This document shows positions 24,889 to 39,034 of a stretch of DNA of 64,000 nt, one piece after another. A program made the position numbers and the translations under genes. The notes under the pieces were generated by a model. That model saw nothing but the letters and a program-made list of their open reading frames with translations. It was not told where the DNA came from and did no database searches. Positions within the stretch are counted from its first letter, which is position 1; the number at the start of each line of letters is the position of its first letter. Source of the stretch: Apteryx mantelli (Eukaryota > Chordata > Aves > Apterygiformes > Apterygidae); contig NC_089985.1 in assembly GCF_036417845.1 (NCBI RefSeq), forward strand, positions 28,230,583 through 28,294,582, in the 5' to 3' direction.

Positions 24889-27800
24889 TCCATCAGTATT
24901 TAGAACTTTCCTTTTGAATTTTTTATTGCAAGTAACTACCCATCATCAATGCCCTTTTCCATTTTCTAGAACCCTGTCTATGGGTAAATACGCTCCATCC
25001 TGTCTCCTAAAGGAAGTTCCACTTTTAAGGAGCTTAAGCTTTACAGATGTTTTTTATCTTTTCCGACAATTGGTTAGAGAGGAATCTGTCCCTTCAGGAC
25101 TGTAAAGACGCATTGTAATTGTCCATACATTTTTAGGCAATAATCATTGGTGCCTGTCCTTTGAGAATCTCAGATCTACAAAGGAACAGAAAATAGTTGC
25201 AGGTGACCCTGTAAGTTTAAAATTGTAACTCCAGCAGAGTTTGTCCTTGGGGCAGGCAGCTATATGCTAGATATGGCCTTTAAATCCTGATTGGCCAGAA
25301 AACTTAAACCCTTATACTTATTTAATCCTGTCCCTATTCTGCAAAGCTTTTAAGCACATGGTTTGCTCAAAAACACTCAGCCTTTGCTAGAAATTTAACA
25401 GAAAAGCAAACTAAATGAAAAGATATTAAAATATAAAAACTTTAAAGAATTAGAGTATTGCACTTGAAAGACATCCATTCAGAGAAGATTAATACAAGAA
25501 ATACAAACTTCGTGAATTTTGCAAAGGTTTTCAAAGATATAATCTCTGGAGTTTTAAAAAGTTCCATAATTCTGGCCCTATGTTCTCTTATCCCCTGCTG
25601 TAAATAAACTTTAATAAAAGTAAGTGTCAATAATCTCAAACCCATTTTTAACCTGTCTCCTGCACTACCCTGACGTCTATAGTAATGATCTTCCTCAGAT
25701 GGAACACAGCTGATCAGGGTCATTCACTGATAAACGTATTTCAGAGGATTTTCCCCCTCTATCTCAGTTTGAAATTCTTATCCTATAATGGTGTGTCCTT
25801 GCAGAAAATGCTTTCAACTCCCAACTTTTTATTTATTTCTATCTAGTCTTACAGTTCTACTGGTAACTTTCTGTTTCAAACATATATGACTGATTTCTTC
25901 TTTCAATTACATGCGGTTGTACAGATATTAGTATACAGATTAGGATTTATTTTGCAAGAAAGAGACTGTAAAGGTCACTTCATAAAGAATTCTAAAGGCT
26001 TTTGAAACAAAGTAGGACTCAAAATATTTTTTTTCCAGTTTTTGTTTTGTTCTAATTAGAAATCAGAATCTACCAGAATTACCTTAGTTTTCCAAAGAAA
26101 TGAGGCATCTATGATCATGCAATTAATATGCTTATCTCTCTTTTCCTCTGTGAGTGAATTTTGCATTACAGGGCTAGAACGAATGTTGGAAGGAATGTCC
26201 AAAATTATTGCCTGGTAAACAATAAGTCTTAATAAAGATGAGAAAATTAGAAAACTGACGTTGTTTTAGAGTTGCTTTTGTGAAGACTAATGGACTGTGC
26301 CAAAGGAACAACAGAGGGCTGCAGTACTGTGAAAGTTCCCAGGTAGAATCTGGATTGGCTCAGAAGTTGGTCAGTTGGAAGACAGTGAACGTTTTTAATA
26401 TTCTCAGGTTTTCAAGTATTTCAAGAATTACTCATAAATCCCAGAAATTTCTTCCAAAAATTTCATGGTTCTTTTTTCAAAAAGAAATTTTAAAATACAA
26501 ATTCTGAATGAAAATTCAAAATCTGGAAAAATTTGCCTAGGTCTGTGCGGAATCCAGAAATACACATAATACCTGAAAGGTTTTGTCTGTATTCCTCTCT
26601 GCTTACAGTTCCACTCCGCCATGTGTCTGCCGTTGTGTAGTCCTTGACACTAGCTCTTTACCCGACTCTGAGTATATGCATTGCATGTAGTCACCCATAT
26701 TGTAAGAATATCACATTTCAAGTCAGAACACATAGTTCTTTCTGTTTTCATTTTCTCAGTATCACCTCAGATGTTTTCATTTTTTGCTTTAAAAAGCTCT
26801 AGTCTTTCATTTCAGCTGGAGTAAACGTCCCTCAAACACAACAGCCATCTGGGCTTTTTCATGGCAAGGATTCTGATTCTGCAAAGCTACAGTGATCTTG
26901 TAGAAAGGCATGGCCAGCTTCTTCAGTGTTGTGATGTAGCAAGATAGCAAGAGAAGTGCTGAATGTTGCTGTTTCCCATAAGACCATCAATAAGACAGCA
27001 GATGTCACAGCCGACATCTTGGATTTCCTACAACTGCATTTTGAAGCATTTAAAGTTTCATTTTTTCTTTAAAATGCTTCTTTGAGCATTACCTATGCCC
27101 AGAGGAACAGTTTAAAAATGAAAAACAGGCTTTTAGAGCTTCAGTTGCAGCCACAGGGGACTCTATATCCTTCCACAGTTGCTTTGCTCTAGTATTATGT
27201 TTTTATTGGCTCAAAATATGAAGACCTGATAATGCAAGCCCTTTTCGAATGCCTACGATTAACAATGGGAGTTCCACCTTGGAGGACTTGCAATATTATT
27301 TACTTGCCATCACATTACATCTGTTATATGCACTTTCTCTTTTCCTATATAAAAAATTCCTAATGAAAACTATTAATACTATGTTCATTGGATTTAGACA
27401 AGAAGAAATATTCAAATGAAGTTTTTAACCATTCACGCATAATCGGGGATGCATTTTAGTATTATCAGCCATCCTTTTCTTAGCTGAATCTTAACCCCTT
27501 TTCATTACATCTTCTTTTAAGCTCTACAAGAGATGAAAGAGACCCCATCAACTATTTCCAGATCAGTCCCCTGTAAAATAATTCAAGTTACATAGACACT
27601 ATCACTGCATGTGAAATCTGTTAGAAAGAAACATCTTAATATGAAATCCAGTCTATTAAATAATTTTTCTGTATGAGTCAAACCTACTGCAGCAAGTTAT
27701 TACAATAGCACTATTTGTGTTAGTAGAGTGCTGCATTATACTCTATCATAACAGGTTAATGGCTTAACACTTAAAATACATTACTATATATGGGGACTAT

Positions 27801-28584
27801 CTGTACAAAACCATATCAGACTGTGAAAGGTGAAAGGTATATATGTGATGAATTCAGACTCCATATTACAGACAGATAATGGTCAGTAAAAAGACAGTAC
27901 AGCAGTAAGAATTCTAGCATATCAATCTATACATTGATTTCTGTTTTTTTCTGGGAAATTTCATAAACTTATTTCAAGAGCTGGGGAACGTCTGCTCAGC
28001 ATCCAAAATGTTCCTGGCCTTCAGTCCAAATACCAAATGTTCAACAGCTCAGAAGAATTTGGTCCAGAATTACATTTAGATTTTCTTAATAAGTCTATCA
28101 GTCTGAGTTCTTCAACAGAACGCTCATTGCTTCTGTTACATTTTTCTGGGCTGGATTTTTCATTCATCAGCCAAAGTATTTTCTGCTTTTCAAGGTCTAA
28201 AGGGTGAAAAAAAAAAGCTAATTTAGGATACCCCTAAAGCTTTAATATTTGTTGGTAGAAGTACAGACTTGTCATTGTGGATGCATTATAACCTTGCTGG
28301 TAATTACAGCTGACTATGCCAGTGGCTCAGAGTTAGGGAGAATATCTGTACTGTTAGCTTCTAGAAAGTCTCTGACCTCAGATCTACCCGTTTGATAAAT
28401 TATTTTCCTTTATATTAAAAGATAGAGGAGACAGCTCCAATTCAGACACGCTCAAAAGCTTTCTTTGCCTTTATCTTTGTCCTGAGATAATCCATAGGGG
28501 AGCACTTTGAAAAGGTATGAGCTCAATTGGAACATGTATATCATACACATTATGATGTTAAAGAAGGACTTAGGGTTCACAGAT
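24889..28584. other. AT-rich single-copy DNA
   Basis: No supportable gene or repeat is seen. Open frames are under 95 codons and without motifs. Confidence 0.45.
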
Positions 28585-28925
28585 TCATTTTCTATAAAGC
28601 CAGAAGAGACCACTATGATCATCTAATCTGACCTCTTGTTTAAAGCAAACCATAGGATTTCCCTGAATTAATTCCCATTTGAACAAGGGGATACCTTTAT
28701 AAAAAAATCTAATCTTGATTAAATATTTCCATTAACTGGGTTCTCCACCACCAGCTCTTGTTCTAGTAGTTAATTATCTGTGCTGTTAAAAACGTGCATC
28801 TTGTTTCCAATCTGAATTTCTAGCTCCAACCACCAGAAGCTGGATCTTGCCATACATTTCTCAGATAAAGTGTCTTCAGTTACAAATATTTTATTTCTTG
28901 TGTAGGTACTTATACATTGTGGTAA
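28585..28925 (-). mobile_element. Ancient CR1 3'-end fragment, - strand
   Basis: The plus strand shows GCCAGAAGAGACCACTATGA, GATCATCTAATCTGACCTC, CTCCACCACCAGCTCTTG, TTAATTATCTGTGCTGTTAA and TAGGTACTTATACATTG in order. This is the reverse complement of the 3' region of the old CR1 type shared by turtles, crocodilians and birds. It carries no reading frame. It is clearly older than the copies at 3.7 kb and 24.8 kb. Confidence 0.75.
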
Positions 28926-29004
28926 TTCTGAGATACAGAACGTAATGCAGGCAGACTGAGCTCCTCGAAAAACTGTAACATCTATTTCCCAATCTTTTAA
29001 TGAC

Positions 29005-29870
29005 TTCATGGCATAATTTAAGTTGGAAAGATCCTCTGTTGTCATTTGGCCTAATCTCCCAGCTCAAAGTAGAGGCAATTCATATCAGGTTTCTCCAGCT
29101 AAGTTTTGAATATCTCCAGGGATGGAGACTCCACAACCTCTCTGGGCCCCTATTCCAGGTGTTGACTACCTCCATTCTGATTTTTTTTTCCTAATATCTA
29201 ATAAAAATTTCCTATGTTGCAATTTGTGTCCATTGTTCTCATCCTATTTTTGTATCACCTCTGAGAAGAATCTGGCTCCATCTTCTCTATGGTCTTCTGT
29301 TATGTAGCTGAAGACAGTAATAAGATCCTTCTGGGATCTTTTGGGATCAACCTTCTGGACTGAACCATGGGCTGAACCTCCCCTCCATATATCATTTTCT
29401 CCAGTGCCCTTTGTGGCACTTTTAGGGAACCCCAAACTGGACATATACTCCAGATGCAGTCTCACCAGTGCTGAGTAGAAGGGAATGGCCACTTCCCTTG
29501 ACACTTTGGCAATGCTTTTGTTAACACATGACACTATGGGGTTGGACTTCTTTGCTGCAAGGGCACACTACATGTGCAGCTTGTTGTCTACAGGGATCTC
29601 CATGTCCTTTCCTCCAAAGCTGCTTTCTATCCAGTTGGCACCCAGCCTGTACTGTTGAATTTTTTTTTCTGTTCCAGGTGCAGAACTTTCCATTTCCCTT
29701 CACGAGGTTCATGTCAGACTATTTCTTCAGCCTGTCAAGGTCCCTCTCGACAGTAGCCCTACTCTCCAGTGTATTCTCAGCTGCTTGCAGTTCAATACTG
29801 CCTGTGAGCTTGCTGAGGGTGCATTCTGTCTCATCATGGATAAAGACATTAAACAGTATCTATCACATCT
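29005..29870 (-). mobile_element. Decayed CR1 fragment, - strand, about 865 bp
   Basis: On the minus strand it starts near the reverse transcriptase block (the DNA motif TGCACCCTCAGCAAG near 29823-29809, also seen at 2881-2895 of the long CR1). It then passes through sequence coding the ALVR-HLEY motif (near 29470) and ends near 29020. Compared with the long CR1 it has many substitutions and indels, and the frame survives only in pieces of up to 96 codons. It lies directly beside the ancient CR1 at 28585-28925 in the same orientation, but its sequence type is different and younger. Confidence 0.85.
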
Positions 29871-31933
29871 ATTTATCACAGTAAAACAGAGTTTATATGT
29901 GTTTCTCTGCCTCATTTCCAGTCTGTATCATCTTTCCTTAACTGAGGACGCTGCCATTAGAAAAAGTGTTTCTGAAGGGGTGAGGCTAGTGCAAACTTCC
30001 TACCCTCACCCAAGGTTCTCCTTTCCGTATGTACTGTGTCAGCCTTTCATAATGTGAGATAAAGTACAGCTGCTTATCTGTCATAATGCCCATCCTTTCT
30101 AGAGGCACTACTTCTAGGATAGTTGCCTTTACTGTAAGATATGCATTCTTTCTTAATATGTGGCATTATTAAAATTAATTTTATTTATTTGTACCCAATT
30201 TCCAAAGCAAACAGGATCACACAGCATCAGTGACCTCTCTTTTTCATTATTTAAAACTTCTCTCAGACTTTGGATCATTTGTAGAAGCTATCTGTAATTA
30301 TTGTATATTTTTTTCTAGCTCACTGAACAAATGTTTTAATAACACAGTGCTTAGTGCTGGATCTCACTGAAAGTATATGATGTTGCTTGCAATTTTACAG
30401 CCACATTTAAATCTGTTCATTCTGTATCTCTTAATCAAAATGACAGATAGTACCAAGGCTTATAAATGACCACATGTATTACATCAGCAGTACTTCTTTA
30501 CATCAAACATTTCTCATTTCATCAGAGTCAGTCTTCTGCCTTCCTTCACTCATGAGAGTGCTTTTTAGAAGATACTTTCCAGCTATATTCTTCAACACTT
30601 TTTCAAGACAGGTAAAGTTAGTTATCAGTTTAGGGGGAAAAAAAGTCCAGTCTAAGCTACATCCAGTAGCTTTCCCAACAAGGAGAAATGTAGATTTTTC
30701 CTTACTGATGTTTGTTTTGCAGTTGCTGCAGTTGCTGTGGCTTTCTCAAACAACGATATAATTTGTTCACTGTTGCATGTTTAATTCTATATAGAACACT
30801 GAGAATGACTACAAATGAGAGTATTCATGTAATATTTTGGTGACTAAAAAATATCCCTTGTTTTTGATGTGCATAATCATATAAAATTATTTTGTATGTG
30901 TGTGGTCCTAAAATACTTTTAATTGGAAAATGATTCTTCAGATTCAGAGAGTATTGCCACATTTCACTTTCATAATTAACTTGAATACTGGAGTCCATAT
31001 GGCAGATGAACAATATTTAATAAAAATAGCCGACTGGCTTGCCAGGGAAAAAAGTGATGTTTTTGCGGAAAGAATTGTGCATTACATAATTCATGATTTT
31101 TATAGAAGACATAGAGCTATGCCTAGAAACTGTTTTGTGTTCAGATTCTAACCAAGGTATACTACAGTTCCAGTAATGAATAATGCAGATAACATGGTGC
31201 CCTCAGTGAACTATAGAGCAGAAAAGATGCTGACTATCAGAAACAGCTCATTAGGAAAAAAAAGATAAATGTGAGCAAAGAACATTACCTCGATGGAGAA
31301 ACAGAAAGGACAGATTCTACTTCACAACTAATTTGTAAAAACAAGCTTGCAAATTTTCTAGTTCCTAAAGCCTGTAGGCAAACTCACAACTAATTAAACA
31401 AAAATTATCTCTGTTCCATACTTTTCAGATGAACTGGTAAGATATTTCTTCATGAAAGTTTAGGTAGTGCAAATGTAGGCCATCAGCAGTATAGTACTTC
31501 TAAAAATGAAACCATGTCTGTGAAAGACACAATGAGTCTGACTCATTATAGCTGTTTGCAACTCTAGGATGTAGTTAAGATGGTGTCAGCACTTTTATTA
31601 TATAACCTCCTATTTTGAGTTGTTTATAACTTAGTTATAAAAATTTACTTCAGGCTATATCTGAGTGCACAAGGTTTCAGGTATTGTTTTTTAAAACCAG
31701 TTTGACTATTTTAAACTTTGTCTAATGTATTTACCATTGAACAAATCGTTTTTTTGTGCAAGGTGCTGAATTTACACAGTCTTCTTTTGGTATTCAGAGT
31801 ACTTAAAGTATTACTGGTAAACTCATCCTATACCATCAAATTTTTTCAGCTGGTACTCTTCCAAATTTGTGAGAATCAATCATCAAATCTATTTAAGATC
31901 TGTCAAGGAGAACTGTGATGGCAGACATTTCTG
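29871..31933. other. AT-rich single-copy DNA
   Basis: No supportable gene, RNA gene or repeat is seen. Confidence 0.45.
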
Positions 31934-32000
31934 TTAATACACAACAGAAAGGTTGTGTATTAAAGTCATGCATTATTAAGGTCCTTGTTTTAAAGGACCT
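31934..32000. repeat. Two adjacent perfect hairpins
   Basis: TTAATACACAAC (31934-31945) pairs exactly with GTTGTGTATTAA (31952-31963) across a 6-base loop. AGGTCCTT (31979-31986) pairs exactly with AAGGACCT (31993-32000) across another 6-base loop. A CAGT/ACTG pair follows at 32001-32013. The stems are short and AT-rich, so a structured RNA is possible but not shown. Confidence 0.55.
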
Positions 32001-32911
32001 CAGTCTAAAACTGAAAGTATACATAGAGCTACAACTTAGATCAAGTACATAGCAGCCTAAATAGATGCATCCCAAGGTATCTAGGTCTGAACTTAGAGCA
32101 TGTCAGCTTCATTACAGCAACTACCTGTGTTCTCACTCTTGCCTTACAGGAAAGATAAGGTAATATGTGGGATACTCTGCAATATATGTAATATGTGTAA
32201 TACTCTGCAAAGAGTGATGGAGAAGCTACTTTATCCTTTTCACAAATTGCTGTTGATTATCTGATTCACCAAGTAATCTCACACCCTCATTTATCTTGTG
32301 GCAACCCATTTTGTGTCTGTTTCCTAATTTCTCTAACTGGTACTTCACAGACTTCATTCTTCTGTATATCTATGAGTTAGTTATAAAATACCTCACCAAG
32401 GCATCATGTGAGTAAACTCCCAAAAGACAGTGAAAATGTCCATGCTCATTTAGAAAACGTAGAGCATCTACCCTAGCATTATGATGATGGGGAACAATTT
32501 CACGTCAAGTACCAACAATGTTTATATTGGATGCATGTGTTGGGGACATAACTTAGGTGGGTTTGTAGAGAAGAGCTTGAACGACCACCTGTGCTCTTTT
32601 TCCTCAGCACAGTGCAGCAGGCTGTGAGCAGCCTGCTAGGGCTGATGTGTGGGACTGAGAAGCCAGAGGCACGCTGAACCGCTGCCAAGAGAGCAGCAAC
32701 ATGCTGCTGACAATACAGTCACATGCCAACTCTGGCACATTCATAAAGCACTGTCTTAGCTTCTGACACAGTGTCAGTCTACATTCTGAACAGCAGTCAC
32801 ATACAAGTAACTTCTGGGGACCATTTGGAGTACTTGCAATGGTTTAGAAGTGGTCCCCCAGAAATGACACTGTAAACACTAAAGGCTTCCTTGCCAATCC
32901 AACCAAAAACA

Positions 32912-32915
<4 letters not shown>
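32001..32915. other. Single-copy DNA, locally GC-richer
   Basis: No gene is seen. A GC-richer patch at 32560-32710 has no recognisable reading frame or repeat family. Confidence 0.4.
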
Positions 32916-32952
<37 letters not shown>

Positions 32953-32988
32953 ACACGCGCACACGTGCACGTGCGCACATGTGTGTAT
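32916..32988. repeat. (TG)n microsatellite with alternating Y-R extension
   Basis: (TG)18 at 32916-32951 runs without a break into CA, CG, TG and TA steps through 32988. The result is 73 consecutive bases of strict pyrimidine-purine alternation with several CpG steps, a classic Z-DNA-prone composition. Confidence 0.95.
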
Positions 32989-33609
32989 CATATGAAACTG
33001 ATGAAGGACAGATTTTCATCTTGTACCCTGCTTTCCACTCAACTTTGTAAAAATTGATTTAAAGGTTGATTCCTCAGCTGTTCAGAGCAGAAATGATAGC
33101 CATTATGTATGTAGTAATAGGTCACATATACAGCCTTCAGCACTGCAATCTGTTTTGCTGAGTGAATGAATGATGAGTAAGGTATCACATCCTTTTCAGA
33201 AATATATTTAGATCTTTAACTCCTGTCTGACATGGCATTAGTTACTGTGTGACTTTGATAATGCTGAGCCTATACAAACCACTAGTTTGTTACACTAGTG
33301 AAAGTTAGTCTAAAATTTACATTTAATTCCCAATTAATATAAAATACTAACATAGAAATTTCTAAACCAGCTGATATTTCCCCATCTACATAGTACTATG
33401 ACTAACAGTTGAGTGCAAATATTACCTGATTTGTACACATAATAAGTCAAAGACAAAGGGAATGCAATGGCATACTGTATTTGCTGTTTTATGGCAAGTT
33501 CATTAATATTTACTGAAAAATACATTAATTTATACATCCTCAGGTAACCCATTTTGTTCTTTTTTTCTTTTTATTTAAGACTGCAAAGAAGAAAAAAAAA
33601 ACAGATCCT

Positions 33610-33630
33610 CCCCCCCCCCCCCCCCCCCCC
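33610..33630. repeat. C21 homopolymer
   Basis: Twenty-one consecutive C residues follow CCT and a nearby A10 tract (33581-33600 region). The minus strand is therefore G21. Exact length is likely to be polymorphic or assembly-sensitive. Confidence 0.95.
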
Positions 33631-36600
33631 GGAAAATTATTCTCAGGATCCACTATTGAATATGACTCATTTCCCCTCTGTAACTGGCTTCTTTAAGTGA
33701 ATAGGTTGGTCATCCACCTGGAAGAGTAATGCTTCCCAGGTATGTTACTTTCAGTTGCTCCCTATCTTTACAGAGTAATTTCATATGCTCTTCTTGTGCT
33801 TATACACCACTATCTTTTCTGCTTTAGGTTTTTAATTGATTTACTTTCCTTCCCTTTCTAGACAAGTATGATGTTTTTCTTCCCTTCCCTTGCATTCCAT
33901 TTCTATGAGTTTACTCTGTTCTTAACAGTTTATTCTTGCCAAGTTTCACATAAACTTCTCCTGTTTCCTAGATTCTGATCCAGAAGTCTATAATATTAGA
34001 AGGGGTTAATGTACTGTAGTGAAGAAGATTATTATGCGTGTCATCTGTTTCTTGAAATAGAATTGCTCTTCTTGAAGCTAGGGCAATGAGGTATCAGATG
34101 AAGGAACAGTTTGTTATATAGAAAAAGTCACACACATCTGCTGTTAGCTAACCAATTGGCAAACGATTTGAGTATCCAGAAAGCTTGCTAGTGTTTTCTC
34201 TGGCTCTTCCTGTTTGTGAATCTGCTGTCAGATGAGAGCAGAGAAGGAAGCAGAGGAATTCCCTTTGCTTAGTATAAGGAAGGAAAGGTTGTTTGTTGGT
34301 GTGTTTAAGCCAAAAGGACAATCTTCATTTATCCTTTCAAAACAGTATCACCTAAACAATAATCCTCAACCTCCTCTCTAGAAAAGCAACCTCCCATCAA
34401 ATATCTCATTTTCAGAAAAATAAATGTTTTGAAGGACTCCTTTATTGGGTTAGAATCTTAATACATAGGCTGTTCCTGTATTTATTTACACCCTGATGAC
34501 CATCCTGAGGATCATCACACCCAAGATAGCATATTATCTCATTTTAATTTCTGCAAAATTTTAACATTTATTTCGTTACTTTTCTTTTATTTGTAATTAA
34601 AGCTTAGATCTTAAGAGTTCACTCTACCTATTTGCAAAGAAATTCAATCGCATCATGGAACTGCCTGCTAACAGGCTAAAAATGGAATTCTCATGAGCCA
34701 GAACCAGCCCTTGTTACAATGGTTTAATCTTACTGTAATAACAGGGAATTCATACAAATAGATGACTAGGAATTCTAAGAGTGATTTTGCAAACCAAGAC
34801 ACACAATTCAACTTTAATCCCATGACTCTGATGGTTCTATCCTGGCTGTATCTTGGCTGTGCTACACCTTTGAATTTTCTAGCTTTTGTTACTTCGTCAC
34901 CTTGTATCACAACCTGATGGAGAAGGTTTTTCCATTTTGTTATTATTGTTGTTCTTAATAAGTAATTGATCCATTTCCATGTAATTTACTCAGGAAAACT
35001 TGAAGTGTGTTTCTTCCTGCATTATAAATGTTTCTGATTTGCAATTCATTAAACCTTTCCCTTAGCAGATATGTCCCTAAAGGGTGGGCAAATTCCAGAG
35101 AAAAGCTGAGCAAAAAGCATCAAATACAGTATGTTTAAACACCTTGTAAAAGGGGTTGAAAAAGGATTAGCTGAAGTTATACATCCATACATTACGTGGC
35201 ATTTAAAAGGTTATTAAACTTCTTGAAATATTCAAATATTACAACACTGTTAGGGGACCTTTATGCAGACAAAATGAAACCTGAAGTCTCTAGATTTCTC
35301 ATATTCTGGATTCTCTCTTATACCCCAAATCTGTATGCTTTTTAAGCTTTGAATGTAAATGAAGAGATATTCTTAGGTAATTCTAAATGGTTCCTAAATA
35401 GGTACCTCAATTATGTTATTTTCCTGTTCCACTCACTGACTTTCCAAAATGGTCTGTACGGTATCAAAAGTGCTCCCTAATTCACCTATACTTAACTATA
35501 TAAAGACAAAAATGGACAGAAAGTCTATTAGTTCACGCAGACGTTAGAAGAGTTAGAAGTGCTAGTAATTGCAAATAAGATAATGTAGACAAATTTTTAT
35601 GTAAGAAGAATATCTACAGGCAGTGGTGTAACTACTCCTTGATATATGGCTAAAACAAGGGAGGTGAAACAGGTGAGATCTCTTTTTCCATTAGGAGGAA
35701 CTGACTAACTGCAGATCGCTGTGAGAAGAAACAACTGCCCATTTTGATCTGGTTCTTGCATCGCTTTCTGCCAGGAAGAAATTATTATAAAATAAAGGTG
35801 GTTTTGTTCTGTTTTTCTCCTTATGGATTTGAACTGATATCCTCAAGCAAGAAAATGCAGTTTTGTTAAGAGAAGTTACTGTGGAAGACCCTTTGTTCAA
35901 AAGGAGTTTTGAAGGTTGCCAGTGTAGTTAGCCAGGTCAAGTCAGAGACTCACTGGGAAGTAAATCTCTTTCTGATTCATCTCCCTGTTCAAATATGTCT
36001 TTGAAGCCAAAAGACTTCACAGATAATTTCCTGAATGGAATAATCACTATTTTCACCAAAGCAAATAATTTAAAGCAATCCTGAAAGCAATGGAAACTGG
36101 CCAGTTCATCACTGGCCCACAACATTTTTCATGGGAGAGAACTTGTTGCCCATTTAAAAGGTAAAGATTATTCAATGATTCACAACATAATTAACAAATT
36201 GTTTCTTACAAACTCTATTACTCAAACAAATGCCATGCAAGAGGCTGAAATTCTAGTGGACAAACTTCAGGCCCTCCTGATAACTGATCAAGAACCTAGC
36301 CTTGAGTTATAGTCCGTTCCTTGTGGAAAAGTGTTAAATGTTAGATTCAGTTAGATTACGACTGATACATTTCTAACAACTTCGCCAATGACTGTGAGAG
36401 TCATGGAACTTATCTACTTACCTCAAAACAGTTCAAGTGGACTGATGTCAAAACATTTTGAACATTTGATGTTATTAATATGGTCAACTCCAAAAGCACT
36501 GGAGAAGAAAAAAAAAATTTCTGCTATATTTTAATCTCCTCTCTTTATGTTTCTTAGCATCTTCTTTTTTCCCTCTCTGCAGCAGGAGTACTGAATGTTG

Positions 36601-39034
36601 AGGACTGAATGAATGAGACAAGAATGTCATTTACAGATAATTAAAGTGGGTTTCAATCACCTGACCAATATTATTGGAGGTAGTTTTAAGACTTAGTACT
36701 CATTTGGAGAAGAGTTTCTTTTCAGTATCTAAAGCCATATGGAGGTACTGTATATATTAATTTGCATATCTTTCTCATAAACAGACCTCTCTTAGAGTCT
36801 GTATCTCATCACAGTCATTGCAAATGTTAATCCTAAATTAAGTTTGTTGAATGATTGCATTCTATAGGGGCTGCGCATAGTGTTGAAATCTTACACCTTT
36901 CTCAGTTTCCCTACTGCCACACAATCAAACCCTTTATAGAACATGCAATGTGTGAAAATGTTTAAATGTAGTATTCTGAAGTTTTTTTCAAAAACTTTTT
37001 TTGACCGTACAGTGCCATCTTTAAAGAAACATTGTTCCTATAGAACTGCACATTTAAAATAGGTTATATCCATTACAATAATTCATTGTTTCCACAGCTA
37101 TATTTGTTTCACTTATCCTGAAGTTTAATGAATCAAGGTAGAGCTGATTTCTCAGGCAAAGTACCATTTATAAGTATTACTAAAACTTCAGCAACAAAGC
37201 TTTTTCAGGAAATGACAAATAGAATTTTTATTATGCTGATGGTCAAAAAAATAGCATGGAATAAAAGAAGTATTAAAACCTTTTCCTCATCCTTAGATAG
37301 CTATGTAAGTCACTCATAACATATTTTTTATCCTTAGCTGGCCCAGAGTAAGATAATATAATTGGTTTGTCTGACTGTGTATCTGTATCAAAAGCATCAA
37401 AACAATATATGCAATTGAATCTGAGGGGAAAAAAACACATTGCAAAATGACAGACAATAATATGCCCAACAGGTAAACTTCTTATATGACAGGGTTAGAG
37501 CTCAAGGTTACAGCCAACAATGTATTGCAGAAGTCTGCAATTGTCTGGAATATTTTCTGATTATGTTCTTATTTCTAAAATAGTATTTTGAGGTACTGTA
37601 GCTCATCTTAGGCTCTACTAGGCATTAACAGAAACATGTCCTTTAGTATAAGTAATCTGTTCCACATAGGGAGAATATATTGTTCAAAATAAGAAGACAT
37701 GTTTCATATTATAATTGGTCAAAAATTCCCAAGAAATAGTTGTTCATTCTGAAAGTTACTACAGTGAGTAAATTGCCTCTCTACTTCAAAAATCCAGAAA
37801 GTCTTGCCTTTTTGATTCAAGGTTTTCCTCAAAAAGTAAATTGAGAGAGTATGAGAGAAGAAAATTCTGTTGCTATCTTTTATGTAGTAAAAAAAACATG
37901 AAAGGAAATGACATCAAAGATCTAATACTGTGGGTTTTGTTTTGGTTCATTTTGGCAGTCAACCTATTAATGGGTATTCTTTTAGACTCATAAAGATTTT
38001 TTTCTTTTTCTGGAGCTGAATAAAAGTAAATCCCCTCTGAACTAAATCCTAGCAAATCTAATCAAAGGCAACCACTTCACTAAGAGGAAGCGGGAGGTGG
38101 GGGGAACTAAATTACAACTTTCTAAGAGATCCTAAAAAGCAAAAAGGAAAAAAGTCATACTTAATATAATAAATCATAACATGATAGAGAGTTTATTTGG
38201 AGGGAGTTTAAGGAGTGCTGATTAAGGACGTGTTGGCATTAAGGTTGTAATCAGGCAGCCATTTCAAGCCTTACTTTCACAAACTGCTAACATGCAGGAG
38301 TAACATTTATTTTGTGAACAGTTCTGTGACTGATGTCAGAGAAAAGATGAGAAAGGGAATTTTTTTCCTCTCTCATTTCAGTAGAACAAACACATGTAGA
38401 ATAAATGCTTCATGAGTTATAAGACGAGATGTGTTTTATAATTTTTCTTCCTGCCTCTCCAGGATGAAAGCCACCTTTTCCAAATATGCAAATTAACATC
38501 TGCATAATCAGAACCTGGAAAAGGCAAAATGGACTCTTTACATCCTTACATTCATGTCTACTATGTGTGTGCATATGCATGTGAATATTCTCTCACATTA
38601 TGTAAACTGAAAATAATTCCATTGAATTCAGTGGACCCGGACACTGTAAAAGTGGTTTCTCAGAGAAAAGAATGAGAAGAAATGGATACTTGGTACTGCT
38701 GCACATCTAGCTTTTAAACAGCTGAAAAAAAATCTGATTTTTTGCTACTCTGCAAAGCCTAAATAATATATATTAACAAGCTGCAGAAAAAAAAATATAG
38801 AATGACACTGCTTAATACACCCGTCGAAGAACATCATGATGGAACACGGTCTTATTGTTCCCCTTGTGTATATATGTGAGAATCCAAGTTCAATAGTTCG
38901 TAGTTCATTGTTTGAATTATGTATTTGCCACACATGTCACTGGAGCGCATTCTGTTCTCTGTCTTTTATTGGAGCTGCTGAGAACATGCTTGTAATAGTA
39001 CCACTGCTGTTATCTTGATGGTCTAAGGATGTGT
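33631..39034. other. AT-rich single-copy DNA
   Basis: About 5.4 kb with no supportable gene or repeat. Octamer-like ATTTGCAT/ATGCAAAT words at about 36762 and 38485 are noted but prove nothing alone. Confidence 0.45.
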
